Origin: Enoplolaimus lenunculus
Lineage: Eukaryota; Nematoda; Enoplea; Enoplida; Thoracostomopsidae
Assembly (NCBI GenBank): GCA_030248215.1
Contig: JASANG010002125.1
Span: 62,001 to 126,000 of the forward strand
Direction: 5' to 3'
DNA: 64,000 nucleotides
Shown here piece by piece: positions 11,481 to 22,779 of the stretch (position 1 is its first letter; each line of letters starts with the position of its first letter). The position numbers were made by a program, and so were the translations under genes. The notes under the pieces were generated by a model. That model had not been told where the DNA came from, did not search any database, and saw nothing but the letters and a program-made list of their open reading frames with translations.

Positions 11481-12623
11481 AATGAACGATGAAAACACTT
11501 TATCACTCAAACATGTAAGAGGGGTGCCAAGTTTGAAGCTGAATCAATAGGAGTCGATATCCATTAAAATCCGTAAATGGATAGTCAACTAATTTTTAAT
11601 TAGAGTTCATAAATGTCAATTATTTTTAATTTGAGAACCTGAATTGTATACGTAAGCTCCTCGACCAAAATGTTTTAGCATTAATTCAGAGAAGAACGTA
11701 TTGCAACTTTGGTAGTATATTCTTAACTACTATCGGTTAAGGTGCAGCGGAGTATCCAGAAACTTTTGACGGGAGCGGGCTGGCAGAAGTCACGAAACAA
11801 CGCTTACTGTATGCTTTATATGTGCCAAGTTTCTGAGGTGGAAAATTGTAAAATAGCAATCTTGCTATTCTCTCACAAAAAATTTCTGTCGAGGGGCGTA
11901 TGCCCCACTGGATCCGTTAGTAGTGCAGTAAAAATACCTCGGCGGTTTAGTTTAAAAATAAATAACAATCAGTGACCGAATAGTATAAGATACTCCGTTC
12001 TGAGGCAAAATACATATCATTTCCCTTATTCGGGTTTCTACAGTATATAATCGGATTATGTCGCATAAAAATTAACTAAAGTTGTCATTTGTTCTCACAT
12101 GTGTACATTTGACTCAAAAATATATTTTGCATCCTGTATGAGCCATTAAACCACTTCAAATGAATCAGTATTTTAACAGATGCAAGCAAATAAAACCCTC
12201 TCTGAATAAAGCCAGCCGCCCTTTACGGACAAGATTTATTTCCACAACACTCGTCGTTTAATTGTACAGTGTCTATGCTGTGTTTGAAATTTGGACCCAT
12301 GTAACCATCAGGGGCGGAACGTTTTTCTGTGGGACTAGAAAAGAGCAAGGTTTAAGCTTTGGACTAATTTTTTTGCTTGGCGTAGGCTTAGGTTTAAGCT
12401 TAGGCTTAGAAATATATGTTTATTCTTACGCTTAGGCTTACATTTAGGCTTAGGTCTGGCTTAGAAATATGTTCATTCTTACGCTTAGGCGTACGCTTAG
12501 GCTTAGGCTTACGGTTAAAAATATGCTTGTAATACTGTTCCGCCCCTGTTCTTTTACATTGGCCGAAATTTGTATATTAGTGCGTGCAAGTAAACAAGCA
12601 GTCCAGTTGTCTAAAAATGAGTT
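11481..12623. other. Spacer between convergent receptor and sulfotransferase genes
   Basis: This should carry both 3' untranslated regions. It contains a repeat related to the GGATCCATTAG/GACGGGGGCGGGC type at about 11746-11935 and a TTAGGC-type element at 12292-12564. No exon was recognised. Confidence 0.6.
12292..12564. mobile_element. TTAGGC-type MITE (GGGGCGG subfamily)
   Basis: The left end GGACCCATGTAACCATCAGG leads into GGCGGAACG. The right end is TGTTCCGCCCCTGTTCTTTT followed by ACATTGGCC. The interior has a TTTAAGCTTTGGACTAATTT core and several tandem TTAGGC tracts separated by AAATATGCTCATTCTTACGC-like spacers. Confidence 0.7.
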
Positions 12624-15600
12624 TCAAGCTGGTTGCTGAAATTTTGTAATATACTGGCAAGTTATGTAACGTTGTGAGTTTGGTGTATCGGTACACATGC
12701 GGCGCAGCCAATTTGGGATAACGAAACCAAAATTTGCATAGTCGATAAGATACATTCTGAACGCTAAATCGGCAATGGCGAGATTCGTTCGTAGAATACT
12801 CCATGCGATTGCTCGATATGGTGGATAAGATTCAGAGATGCTTGTCGAAAGAAACGACAGATTTCTGAAATGTAAAATTTTTTTACTCTTGTACAGTATT
12901 TTTCGCATTTAAATTTAACGCAAACAGGCTCAAGCTTGAACATAGGTTTACAAAACGGCTTAGGCAAAGGTTTAAGATTAGCTATTAGCATTTAGGCTTT
13001 TAAAACAAAAAGCTTTAGGCTTAAGTAAACCTTTTTTTCTAAACCCGAGCCTGATAGCTTTTAGATGCGGGGTCAAGTGTACAAAAGATAAATGGTTTTG
13101 TAACATTTGGAAATTTTTGAAGTTTCGTGTTTATTGTTTTCGTTTTAAAACATTTAGCGACAAAATATACAGCCTTACGGGCATACATTGCTTTAGCAGT
13201 CGTGTCAAACGTAGGCCCAAAATGTTTTTCGCGTTTCGATACGCAGCGTTTATATTATTGATGCTAAAATAGCGCTGTTTTACTGTACCCGCTAGTCATT
13301 GATTTTAGAAGTTTCCGGTTCATAAAAAGAACTGGCTCATGTATAGAACAGGGCCGGAACAGTAGTACAAAGCATATTCTTAAGCCTAAGCCTAAGCAAA
13401 AAATTTATCTAAAGCTTAAACTGACTCAATTATAGCCCCTCCGAAAACAATCCGGCCCTGTTCTATACATCGGCCAAAGAACTTATGCTATTTGAAATAC
13501 AAAGACGTAAAAATAGCGTTGTATTTTTGGCATGATTCCTTAAATATATCAAAACAAAGTTAAGTATATACTGACTTCAAACTTAAATAGAATCGCATGC
13601 ATATATTGTGATTAGCTGCGTTAAAAATAAGCTACATTTCAAAGATGTGGAAACATATTTCTTGTTAAGGGTGTGAAACATGATTTCAATAGGTAATACA
13701 AAATTGTGGATCATTTCAAATGGTGGATTCAAAAAATTCGGACCCCTGTTCCTGCATGGAACACCAACCCCTATGCCTCTGTATGGCGACTCATAAAGCC
13801 GTGATACGTTTATTCCCGCGTGTGACACCGTAAACCACCTGATATATACCCCTGTTTCTATGTTTCTGGCAAGTTCAGCCAATGTATGGAACACGACCGC
13901 AAGTTCACACAACGCGATTAACCTTAAACGTAAACAAGACACTTACCCGTATTTTCCCCAACCGCGGAAAATAAATCCTTCCGGAAATCCAAGCTTAAGC
14001 AACTCGTTGCGGATATGAACTTTAAATTCAACGCTTGAATTGTAATACAGTAACGTATAATTATCGATATATTTTGCAAAATTACAAAACCAATACTGAG
14101 GCATAAAATGGTCAATTTGCATGTTTGGTTTACGACCGCTAATGACATAGCTATCAGGACTGCGTCCGGTAAAACGGCGGAGTGTCGAAAATAAGTTTGT
14201 GACAAAACAGTTGAAATTGTCACCACACCGATAACAGTGGTTGTTCTTGAATAGTGGAGCCCACGAGCTGTTGTGAACACATTTCGATGACCATCCAGAT
14301 ACCAAACGTTCAATTGGATCGCGAATTATGGCTACTTTTGTCCAGTCTGAATTTTTAAGCGCCACTTTCCTATATAAAAACGCACGTTCGTGGTCTATAA
14401 ATGCGAAATGATGCCAAACGTAGCAACCGCTTGCTTAATTTTGACGTTTCAAGCGTTAAAAATGAGTTTTTTGCTGCGTTAGGGTTACGCTATACTTTTG
14501 GAAGCCAGATGTTTCTCAATCGTTAGTTAATAAATTCTTATCAGTATTTTGAAATCTTAGCTACACGCTTGGCTTAGCTCTATTTTAGTTGATAATAGGT
14601 TTTGTAATTTTGGAACCAGTAGAGCAAACGCCGAGGTTTTGTAAACCAAACGGCCAATGTTACTTTCAGGGGCGTGTTATATTAAGCGTATCCTAAGCCT
14701 AAGCCTAAGCATTGCAAAAATGTGTTCTTAAGCCTAAGCCTAAGCCGAAGCAAAAAGATGTAATCTAGAATCTAAACCTACTATTTTATAGACCCACCAG
14801 AAAACTGGACGCCCCTTAAAGTAACATGGGCCAACCAAACTATGCGCCTTTGCCGGAGCGGACCGAAATCCTCCGGACCCGCTGATGTACATGATATAAT
14901 GTAATTCTTCCTACGTCACCATGCTTATACTTACACTATTTTGTTTGCTGTTTTGTTTCTAAGATAATGACGAGCACATTGCGCAAGATGTGACAACCAC
15001 ATCATTTCATTTAATTTTCGCATAAATCTTTTGTTGCGATACTCGTACATTTTGCAGAATAATGCTGAAAATACTTGATGTATTTTGATTTTTCAATATT
15101 GGCACAATTGGAACGCCTCAACATTTGTATTTTGGGCACCGTTCCAGCATAGAACAAATATTCATATAAGACACAAATCATTAATACTAGTAATCCGTAG
15201 TTGTACATATGTGCAACTCTCTTAAAGTGCTTTGGTATATGTTTTAAAGAACTTGCACAAACAAGCCTGTATTTAAACCTTAAAAGTGATTGACAATTGT
15301 GCATTCAGCACAAATACAAATTCTTAGTCTTGTAGGTCCTGTAGAAATGATGGACCCCGGGATCCATCATCCACAGAGGGAAATACTCGTCCCAAATTAA
15401 TGCATGCTTTAAATATACAAATTACGTACATGTTAAAATATACGCATAAAACAAACAGGCTTCGTCTTATAGAATAACAACGCAAAATAAATTAAACAAC
15501 AGTCTTCTACCCTCAGAATTTATATACAAATTACATACATGTTAAAATATATGAATAAAACAAACAGGCTTCGTCTTATAGAATAACAACACAAAATAAA

Positions 15601-17222
15601 TTAAACAACAGTCTTCTATCTTCAGAATTTTTCACTTAGAAGTATAGAACCAAATTTGCATATGGAATACAAATCTGCAGGAACGCTGCCCAAAATACGT
15701 AGGTGCGAAGTTCCAGCTTTAAGTATAGATTTAACGCAGCTCTAGATGTATGCAGAAAGAAATCTTCAAGAGGCGCACAGAGGCGGATCAAAAATTTTTA
15801 AGGGCGGGCGAGCTGGCTAATGTTATGAAACGTAAAATTTGTAAGGTGTCATTTTATCACCATAAAATTTTCTGAAGGCGAAAAATAGTAAGGTAGGTAC
15901 ATAATATGTTTATCACCAAAAATTTTCTGAATGCGAAAAATCATAAGGCAGGGAAGACCTTACCATGTTATCAAAAAATTATTCTGGGGGAAAAATTGTT
16001 TTTACAAAAAATTTCAGAGGGGAAAAATTGTAAGGTAGGCGGGACCTTACCATTTTAACAAAAAATTTCAAACGGGAGTTGCGTACGCCCCACCCCGTTC
16101 CCCCTCTGGATCCATTAGTGGAGGCGCTAGAATGGTGGTCTTTGCAACGGTATCAATAGGCTTAGCTTTGCTTTAAAACAAATATGTTGCAATGTTTGCC
16201 AAACCCATCGCATTGATTTGAAAATTTGACCGTTTCTCATAATCATAATAAAGATACATATATTATGATGAAAATCTTCCGTTCGCATTATTAATGAGCG
16301 GCCCATATTTTTTACATTTATTAGCGAGTAATTCTTTATTTCATAGTATTAAATTCCAAAAATATAGGCAAAAACATTTTGGCGACATACGGCGACGCGC
16401 GGCAATGTGAAACGGATGCAGCGGCGTTCCGCAGGCGGGCCAATGTAAAGAACAGGGGCGGAACAGTATTATAAGCATATTATTAAGCATAAGCCTAAGC
16501 CTAAGCGTACGAATGAGCATATTCCCTAGCCTAAGCCTAAGCCAAACCTAAGCCAAGCAAAAAAATTAGTCTAAAGCTTAAGCTTACTCTATTGTAGTCC
16601 CACAGAAAAACGTTCCGCCCCTGATCTTTACATGGGCCCGCAGGCGTAAAGCAGCCATTATAGTTCAACAGGGTTTTTTGGGTGTAAGTTTACAAACCGA
16701 CTTCAATTTGTGAACGGAAGTATACAAAAGCCCAAAACGATTATTTTAGCAAAATTACTGCACTGGCTAACCTTTAAATTGTGTACACGCAACTTTAGGT
16801 ATCCAGCAAGCAAGCAGTTTGCGACTGGGGAACACGGCGGGCGCATCAGGCGGAGGGTAACTAAAACCGTCAGGTCGAAGCATCAACGACTCGTCGAGTA
16901 AGTCTTTCAACAGCGGATCCAGTCGAACCGAAGTTTCGTTTCTGTGGGTTTCCGTTAGCCAACTAACGTTCCAGAATTGTTTATCAATTAATTTCAACCG
17001 CAGTTCAGATGGCGATTGGTTATTTTGAAGTGATGCCGAACGCTGGTTTGAAAGACCATATCGGTGCCGTTTCAGTGCAGAACGATTAGCCTGGCTAAAC
17101 TTTACTCTGTTATTAGCGGGATCAGATACCGTTCGAAGATGATTAATGGTCACTTTTAAAACTACAACAGCTAGCAGACCAGTTAATAGTCGATTTGGAT
17201 GTATTCGAGGCATCAAAACCAT
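12624..17222 (-). CDS. Golgi-type carbohydrate sulfotransferase, 4 exons
   Basis: Exons in transcript order: 17222-16772, 15064-14935, 14369-13947 and 12864-12624; 1,245 nt, 414 aa. It is a type II membrane protein. A short cytosolic N-terminus is followed by a signal anchor (RLLTGLLAVVVLKVTI) and a basic stem. The PAPS-binding 5' loop is IPKVACTQFK, at the end of exon 1. The 3'-phosphate motif is VAIIRDPIERLVSGW in exon 3. Exon 3 also has DHFMPQYWFCNF, and exon 4 ends with MYLIDYANFGFVIP; both patterns are typical of the sulfotransferase family 2/HNK-1-like group that modifies Golgi glycans. It should transfer sulfate from PAPS to a glycan hydroxyl in the Golgi; the acceptor cannot be told from sequence. 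Phases 1, 2 and 2 agree at all three introns. The first of two nearby ATGs (17222, 17213) was chosen. Introns hold TTAGGC-type elements and a 109-bp duplication. Confidence 0.9.
13334..13475. mobile_element. TTAGGC-type MITE (AGAACAGGGCCGG subfamily), sulfotransferase intron 3
   Basis: It opens GGCTCATGTATAGAACAGGG and closes GGCCCTGTTCTATACATCGG, near-perfect inverted ends. Inside are two GCCTAA units and the core AAAATTTATCTAAAGCTTAA. At about 140 bp it is the most compact complete copy. Confidence 0.8.
14652..14832. mobile_element. TTAGGC-type MITE (GTTAC-ended subfamily), sulfotransferase intron 2
   Basis: The left end GGCCAATGTTACTTTCAGGG and the right end GCCCCTTAAAGTAACATGGG are inverted repeats. 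Two blocks of tandem GCCTAA flank an ATTGCAAAAATGTGTTC spacer. A complete copy. Confidence 0.78.
15414..15631. repeat. Tandem duplication of a 109-bp unit
   Basis: The segment starting TATACAAATTACGTACATGT at 15414 is repeated from 15523 with a few substitutions, and both end in CAGAATTT. It lies in sulfotransferase intron 1. It is not coding and resembles no element I recognise. Confidence 0.9.
15780..16120. repeat. GGATCCATTAG/GGCGGGC-type element with internal degenerate repeats
   Basis: It starts near GAGGCGGATCAAAAATTTTT and ends near CCCCTCTGGATCCATTAGTG, so the ends are related in inverted orientation. Between them, AAAAATTGTAAGGTAGG and ACCAAAAATTTTCTG words recur about every 60 bases. 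Related sequence is at 11746-11935 and 34240-34395. Confidence 0.5.
16437..16638. mobile_element. TTAGGC-type MITE (GGGGCGG subfamily), sulfotransferase intron 1
   Basis: The left end GGGCCAATGTAAAGAACAGG runs into GGCGGAAC. The right end ACGTTCCGCCCCTGATCTTT runs into ACATGGGCCC. GCCTAA arrays and the AAAAAATTAGTCTAAAGCTT core are intact. This is a good reference copy for the subfamily. Confidence 0.8.
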
Positions 17223-17384
17223 TAAATGAAAGACCAAACAGGTCGGCGACACAAAGAACGTTTCGCTTTCAAAGTTCTCACTTTTTATCTGAACATTAAG
17301 CCGGTATATATACGCTTACCGTGATATGCTGTCTGTCGCCAAATAAAATTCCATTAAAATTGTTCAATAGCGTTTTCTAGGCTT

Positions 17385-17602
17385 AGGGTTTGCGCTATAC
17401 TCGACGTCCGGTGCCGTCCGCGCTATACTCGACGTCCGGCGCCGTCCGTCATCGTGCGGCACCCGTACGGCGCCGTCCGTCACCGTTCGTACCATACGTT
17501 ATCGTGCGTGAGTTTTACTTGCGTATAATACCGCACGGTGACGGACGGCCCCAGACGGGTGACGGACGACGCCGCACGTCAACAAAAATATAGCGCAACC
17601 CT
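17385..17602. mobile_element. GC-rich CCGTCCGTCACCGT palindrome with AGGGTTTGCGCTATA ends
   Basis: Left end AGGGTTTGCGCTATA and right end TATAGCGCAACCCT are inverted repeats. Between them CGCCGTCCGTCA words appear in the left half and GTGACGGACG words in the right half, so most of the 218 bp can fold as a hairpin. GCGCTATACTCGACGTCCGG is tandemly duplicated at the left. Relatives lie at 33714-33866 and about 37842-38019. Confidence 0.75.
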
Positions 17603-18118
17603 TACCGTGAAATTACGATGGGTAAATACTTTATTGTTTGTATTAGATGCAAGATTTTAAATATTGCCAAAATACAAGACATTGTTGTTCTTAAGCGAAA
17701 AATTTTCAGTTTACTGTCTATAACGCCTTCTTACATTGAGTTGACTATAGGCAACTCAGCACAGTGTATATACGTTAAATAATATATATTGCACCGTGTT
17801 TAGCAATTGCAACACGAGTACATAGTACTAAATCACCACAAGACGTGAGAGCCCCTCGGTCTCGAGCGTCAAGCTCCTATCGCTGAGTGATGATGGTATA
17901 CGCCTCCCACTCCAGTCACACTGGAGTTCGAATCCTAGCATAAAAGCATGTCTCAGGGGAAATAGAAAGTGTTCATGTGAGAAATGATTAAAATGGCTAC
18001 AAATTAACTCTGGTCAAAGAACAACGGATCAATTAAGCAATTGTTAAAGTAAAAATATTAGTCATGATACTTTTGTATATATTCGTTTCCTTTTATCGTA
18101 GTATATTCTTGGACACAT

Positions 18119-18218
<100 letters not shown>

Positions 18219-18979
18219 TCCCATTCAAATGAATCGTAAACAAAAATGAATGGTTACCGACGTATCTCTCCAGTAAACCGGAGCGTGTCATTCATTACAT
18301 ATTTTATACTAAATTTCTGTGCCATTGAAACATTAAAATGTTGAAGACACCATCAACTGTGCATTCCATTGCATAAATTAATACAAAACGTTTTTGTAAT
18401 AATGTTTGGGGCTCAATTCAAGAACTTGTTAGAAGATTTAGCCACAAACGAACTCGAACACAAGGTAAACAGATGGTAAAAATGGTTATAGATTGTTTCA
18501 ATTGGTTCGAAACCTCGGCTCATTAAATTTCAGTTTTTGAAAAATTCGATTTTTAAGGTCCCAGTTCCCACAGTCTTCCTGCAGCCTGCGGAGCTGCGTC
18601 TATGGCGTTACATTTTTTACAATCAGACGATTGGTTAACGAGTTATGTCAAATAACTGATTTGGCGCGCTGCCAACAACTCCGCAAGGTGCATTGAGTGG
18701 CATATTATTAATTTGTCACACTTTCTAACAAAAAATTTTGGTTTACAAGGGGGGATTTTTTAGGACCTCAAAAATTGAATTCATCAAAAATTCAAATTTA
18801 CGTTGAATGATCAGGGGAGATCTTGAGAATTTAAAATATGCAAAAATTTTCAAAATCGATGCATTTTTGGGCAATCGCGGGCTGGGGGAATAACGAAAAA
18901 GACCCGATTGAAATACATTCTAAACTGTCTCTTCTCTGTCCGAAGGAAGTACTGCAAAACTGCAATTACTATATATCTG

Positions 18980-19575
18980 GTTTGTGTTGATTCGACGACA
19001 ATGTTAAAATTCGATCATTCAGATCGTGTGAACAGATATATAAAACTCGAATCTCTTTTGACATTTACTTACAAACCACCGCTCTCAAATGATCATTGTG
19101 TATATACAAGGGATGGTATGTCACGTGATACTGCGGGACATTTATGCGAGTATCATATGATATTCCAAAATTACAACGAATATCATATGATATTCAGCGG
19201 GACAGTGTAATCTTCGGTTGCTAATAGATTAATGGAAAGTCGGACGGCAAAGGCACAGATGTGCTTAAAATACTAAATACACGTCTGCACAGCCATTTCC
19301 GACACAAAATCGATTAGAAAAACAGTGTCATGATTCAAAAACATATTCAACAGGACAATTTGAGCATGTTACCTCAAGTATGCACACATTTAAAAATATA
19401 TCATATGAATATCATAATATTGAAGGACAAAAGGTGACCTACACATGATGATAGCGGACAAGTACGACTTTTTGAATATGATACAGAGTCTATCGGCAGA
19501 CAAAATGTACCCAATAGGCTAATAGGGACAAAACGTGTCCCAAGCTGCCCCGGTTATAACGTGAACTCCGGAAAG
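18980..19575. repeat. Dispersed repeat, copy 1
   Basis: Shares its beginning (TGATTCGACGacAAtGTTAAA) and end (GCTGCCCCGGTTATAACGTG) with 26805-27060, at the same relative order but with a longer middle. It contains a locally repeated ATATCATATGATATTC palindrome near 19155-19195. It is non-coding and its class is unknown. Confidence 0.55.
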
Positions 19576-19602
19576 CAAACAGTTTTGTTCGCTAGCAATA
19601 TT

Positions 19603-19799
19603 GGGCCAATGTTAAAAACAGGGGCGGAACAGTATTAAAAGCATATTTCTAAGCCTAACTCTAAGCCCAAGCCTAAGCGTAAGTACGAGCATATTCCTAA
19701 GATTAAGCCTAAGCCTAAGCCAAGCAAAAGTAGTCTAAAGCTCAAAGCTACTTTTTATAGTTCCACAGAAAAACGTTCTGCTTCTGATCTTTACATGCG
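19603..19799. mobile_element. TTAGGC-type MITE (GGGGCGG subfamily), intergenic
   Basis: Left end GGGCCAATGTTAAAAACAGG, then GGCGGAACAGTATTAAAAGC and GCCTAA arrays. Right part is CACAGAAAAACGTTCTG and CTGATCTTTACATG. It is colinear with 16437-16638 and abuts the end of the dispersed repeat at 19575. Confidence 0.72.
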
Positions 19800-20327
19800 A
19801 GCGCAATATTGTCTTGTACTACACTTAGTTCTAGGTTGACAGAATAAATTTTTGAACTTTTAGTATACAGTATACGTGATAAACTATGCTGAAATCAGAG
19901 CATCCTATGTAAGTACTGCTCATGCTGCTAATTCTCGGTATTGACAAAATGTCATCAAAATGTTCTCATTTTGTATACACAACCACGAAACATGACATAA
20001 GTACACCATGCGTATTGTTTTTCATTCGCTGGCAGGTATCATAACTTGAATTATGATACGATGGATATATGAACGAAACAGCTGGATCCACTATACAGTC
20101 GACGTTTAAACACTTTAATACAATGTGTTATAGTATAGAAATCCAAGTGGAGTGTCCTTTACAGTGTATATTGCCCAAATTACAACACAGCCAGTACTTG
20201 TTTTCCAGCCCACAAAGAGTCTCCACCCAAAATTTACAGAGCAGTGTGACATGGGCACGGTTTACTTTCTAACCATAAGGTACCGCTCCCCCTGCTTACC
20301 CGCAAATTCAAGGCATCCTGACAAGAA

Positions 20328-20478
20328 CCCATGTTACTTTTAGACCGTCCCGGTTTCTGGAGGGTCTGTAAACGAGTAGAATTACATTCTAGACTACAAT
20401 TTTGTTTGGCTTAGGCGTTATTGGCTTAGGAATTCGCCTTAATCTACTGTTACGGCCTTATAAAAGTAACACATGCCC
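20328..20478. mobile_element. TTAGGC-type MITE (GTTAC-ended subfamily), intergenic
   Basis: Left end ACCCATGTTACTTTTAGACC and right end GGCCTTATAAAAGTAACACA are inverted repeats. Only a few TTAGGC-like units remain inside. Confidence 0.65.
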
Positions 20479-21822
20479 TGACAAGGCAGGGGACTGTATC
20501 TGCGCAAACGCCCACACTAAAGCAGCACAATTTTAGAACTTCTAAAATTAATGAATAACGTGAAAACTACTGTGATGCTGTGTTTTGGCGCTCTGATATC
20601 TCGAATCTATAGCGCTGGTAAATTGGAAAACAAAAAGCGGCCAAACGACACAACTTTATGTAGTGCGAGGAAATTCCATTTATCAAATTTTATTACTTGC
20701 ATGGTGGGAACTAAAACAAAACCCCAAAACCTGCCCATAAGTTACACTGCAATGCTAGGCTTGCTGTTACTGATAATACACAATCTCAGCGTAGGTCTTG
20801 TGTTGCATAAATTTTCTGTACTGTATGCTACACAGTCGGTGGTTAAAAGTAACTGATGATGAAAAACGACAGCGCTACACTATGATGCTAGAACTTTTTC
20901 AGGAGGGGCATGCAAAGTGGGGATAAGCCCCCTGGCCCTTCGTTGGCTGCGGGCCCGGGCTGCCAAACGCATATATATAGCGTTGGATATTACAGCCGAC
21001 AGTCAAATTCACATGCCTTAAACTGACATTGCAACTTGTCATAATTGTATATTTTTGGTTCCTAACACCTACAGTATGAACAACTAAGCTGTAACCGTAA
21101 GAAATGAGATTGTTTTAGATGGGAATATATATGTGAAATGTACGTAGCTAGGTGTATCGAGTAAGTGGTGTTTTAGTTTCTTAGTCAGTGTATCGTGCAG
21201 AAGTAATGGATTATTTTCGTTCATCTCGTTTCCAAGAACTAAACTTTGACAGAACAGGGACAGGAAGAAGCAATCAAAATTTAATATAATTTTCATTGCT
21301 TAAGGCTTCTCGTTCGCGCGCTTTTTCATAATTCTTCTACCATTGTTTTGACGGCGGCTTGCCTGGGATTGGTTTTCACCAATAATATCTTGTCAAACGG
21401 GTTTATTATAAAATAACAATTCTGCTGGCTTAAAACATATTAATAGATGAAATAGAGATGGCTTCTTGCCCGCTTCGCTCGCGAGGTCTTTTCTGAAGTT
21501 CTGTGGATGTAGTCCGGATAAAACAAACCCACTCGAAAGCAAACGTTAGTATGGAAATGTTAGAAAATATGGTTGGTGTTGGCTTCTCGCTCCTATCGGT
21601 CTTGAGGCTCTCACTATATATCTAGCGAACCCGCGAGAATGTAAAATTCTGATTTCGCTATTGCCACATCCACCTCCTTTTTCTTCCCTTGAACGCATTA
21701 ATAAAATATGTGCGTACATATAAAGTTTAAACCGAAAATTTATTGTTATGGTATTATTTGGACATTATGTAAACTCCATCAGAAACAGACTTAGTATCGT
21801 GGTGACTATTTAATTTCGCCTG

Positions 21823-22748
21823 ATGCCGGTTATGATGTATTTGACACGTATCTTAAACACTGTTTTATTTGAACACTATATACGGAGCACAAGATGCTGT
21901 TTATATACACAGCATCAGCCGGCTGAATTCACTAGCAATGTACCTGGGTCAGCGGCCGATTGTTTTAAGCAAATTATGGAAGAATATACCGCCAATAAAT
22001 ATACAAGTAATGCCGAAAAATACTGTTTTTAAACATATGCGTAACTCATCTATTTGCCGTTACTTGACTTATGGTATTTAATTTTTGTTTTTAATAAGTT
22101 GTGATTTTAGCATATATAGTTCTAGATTGGTTTTATTTTATGTCAGGCATGCGCTTTCCGACTCACATATCGAACTCAGACCTTGAATCATTGGCGCTGT
22201 TTGACGATATTCGGGAAGCCCGGAGATTCTGCAGCTATTTAGCACATAAAGAATTGATTAAACGTTCTAAATTAGATACTCCGAGCGATCCGGACGTTGA
22301 ACCTAATGGTGATTCGCCGAAATCTCCTAAGGTTATGCTGGATTTGGAAGAATTATATAGAAGGTGAGCAAAATTTTCTGTTATTTTTTGAACCTTAAAT
22401 TAAAACATTTCCTCGATCTGTAGCTATTTGCGTTATGGAGCAACGTTAGCCTTACTGTTCTCGTTTTAACATCATCTTGTACTAATACCAAGTAGGCATG
22501 CTTAATGTTTTGTTGATTAAATTAACAGAGGGAGAAGTTTTGTTTGTTTTGCTTGTCAAACGCTAGGTACATAACTATGAAATTATTCGTACTGCTGTAG
22601 GTGTTAAAAAGTTTGCTCAATATGCGGGGCAAATTCTTACATTGTCATCAGAATTTTAGTTTAGCGTGGAAGTAATTACTTTATTTATTATCTATTTTCA
22701 ACTGAAAATTTTTTGTCAACTTTATATCTGCACACACCCTACTCTAGA

Positions 22749-22779
<31 letters not shown>

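Noticed and set aside
15011-15304. 97-codon minus-strand frame running into the sulfotransferase exon 2 region
   Set aside because: The true exon 2 (15064-14935) uses a different frame, with matching splice phases on both sides. The longer frame is a shadow.
20551-20856. 101-codon plus-strand frame with a hydrophobic C-terminal segment
   Set aside because: Resembles no known protein. It lies in an intergenic stretch with repeats and has no convincing splice or promoter context. A short single-exon gene cannot be excluded.
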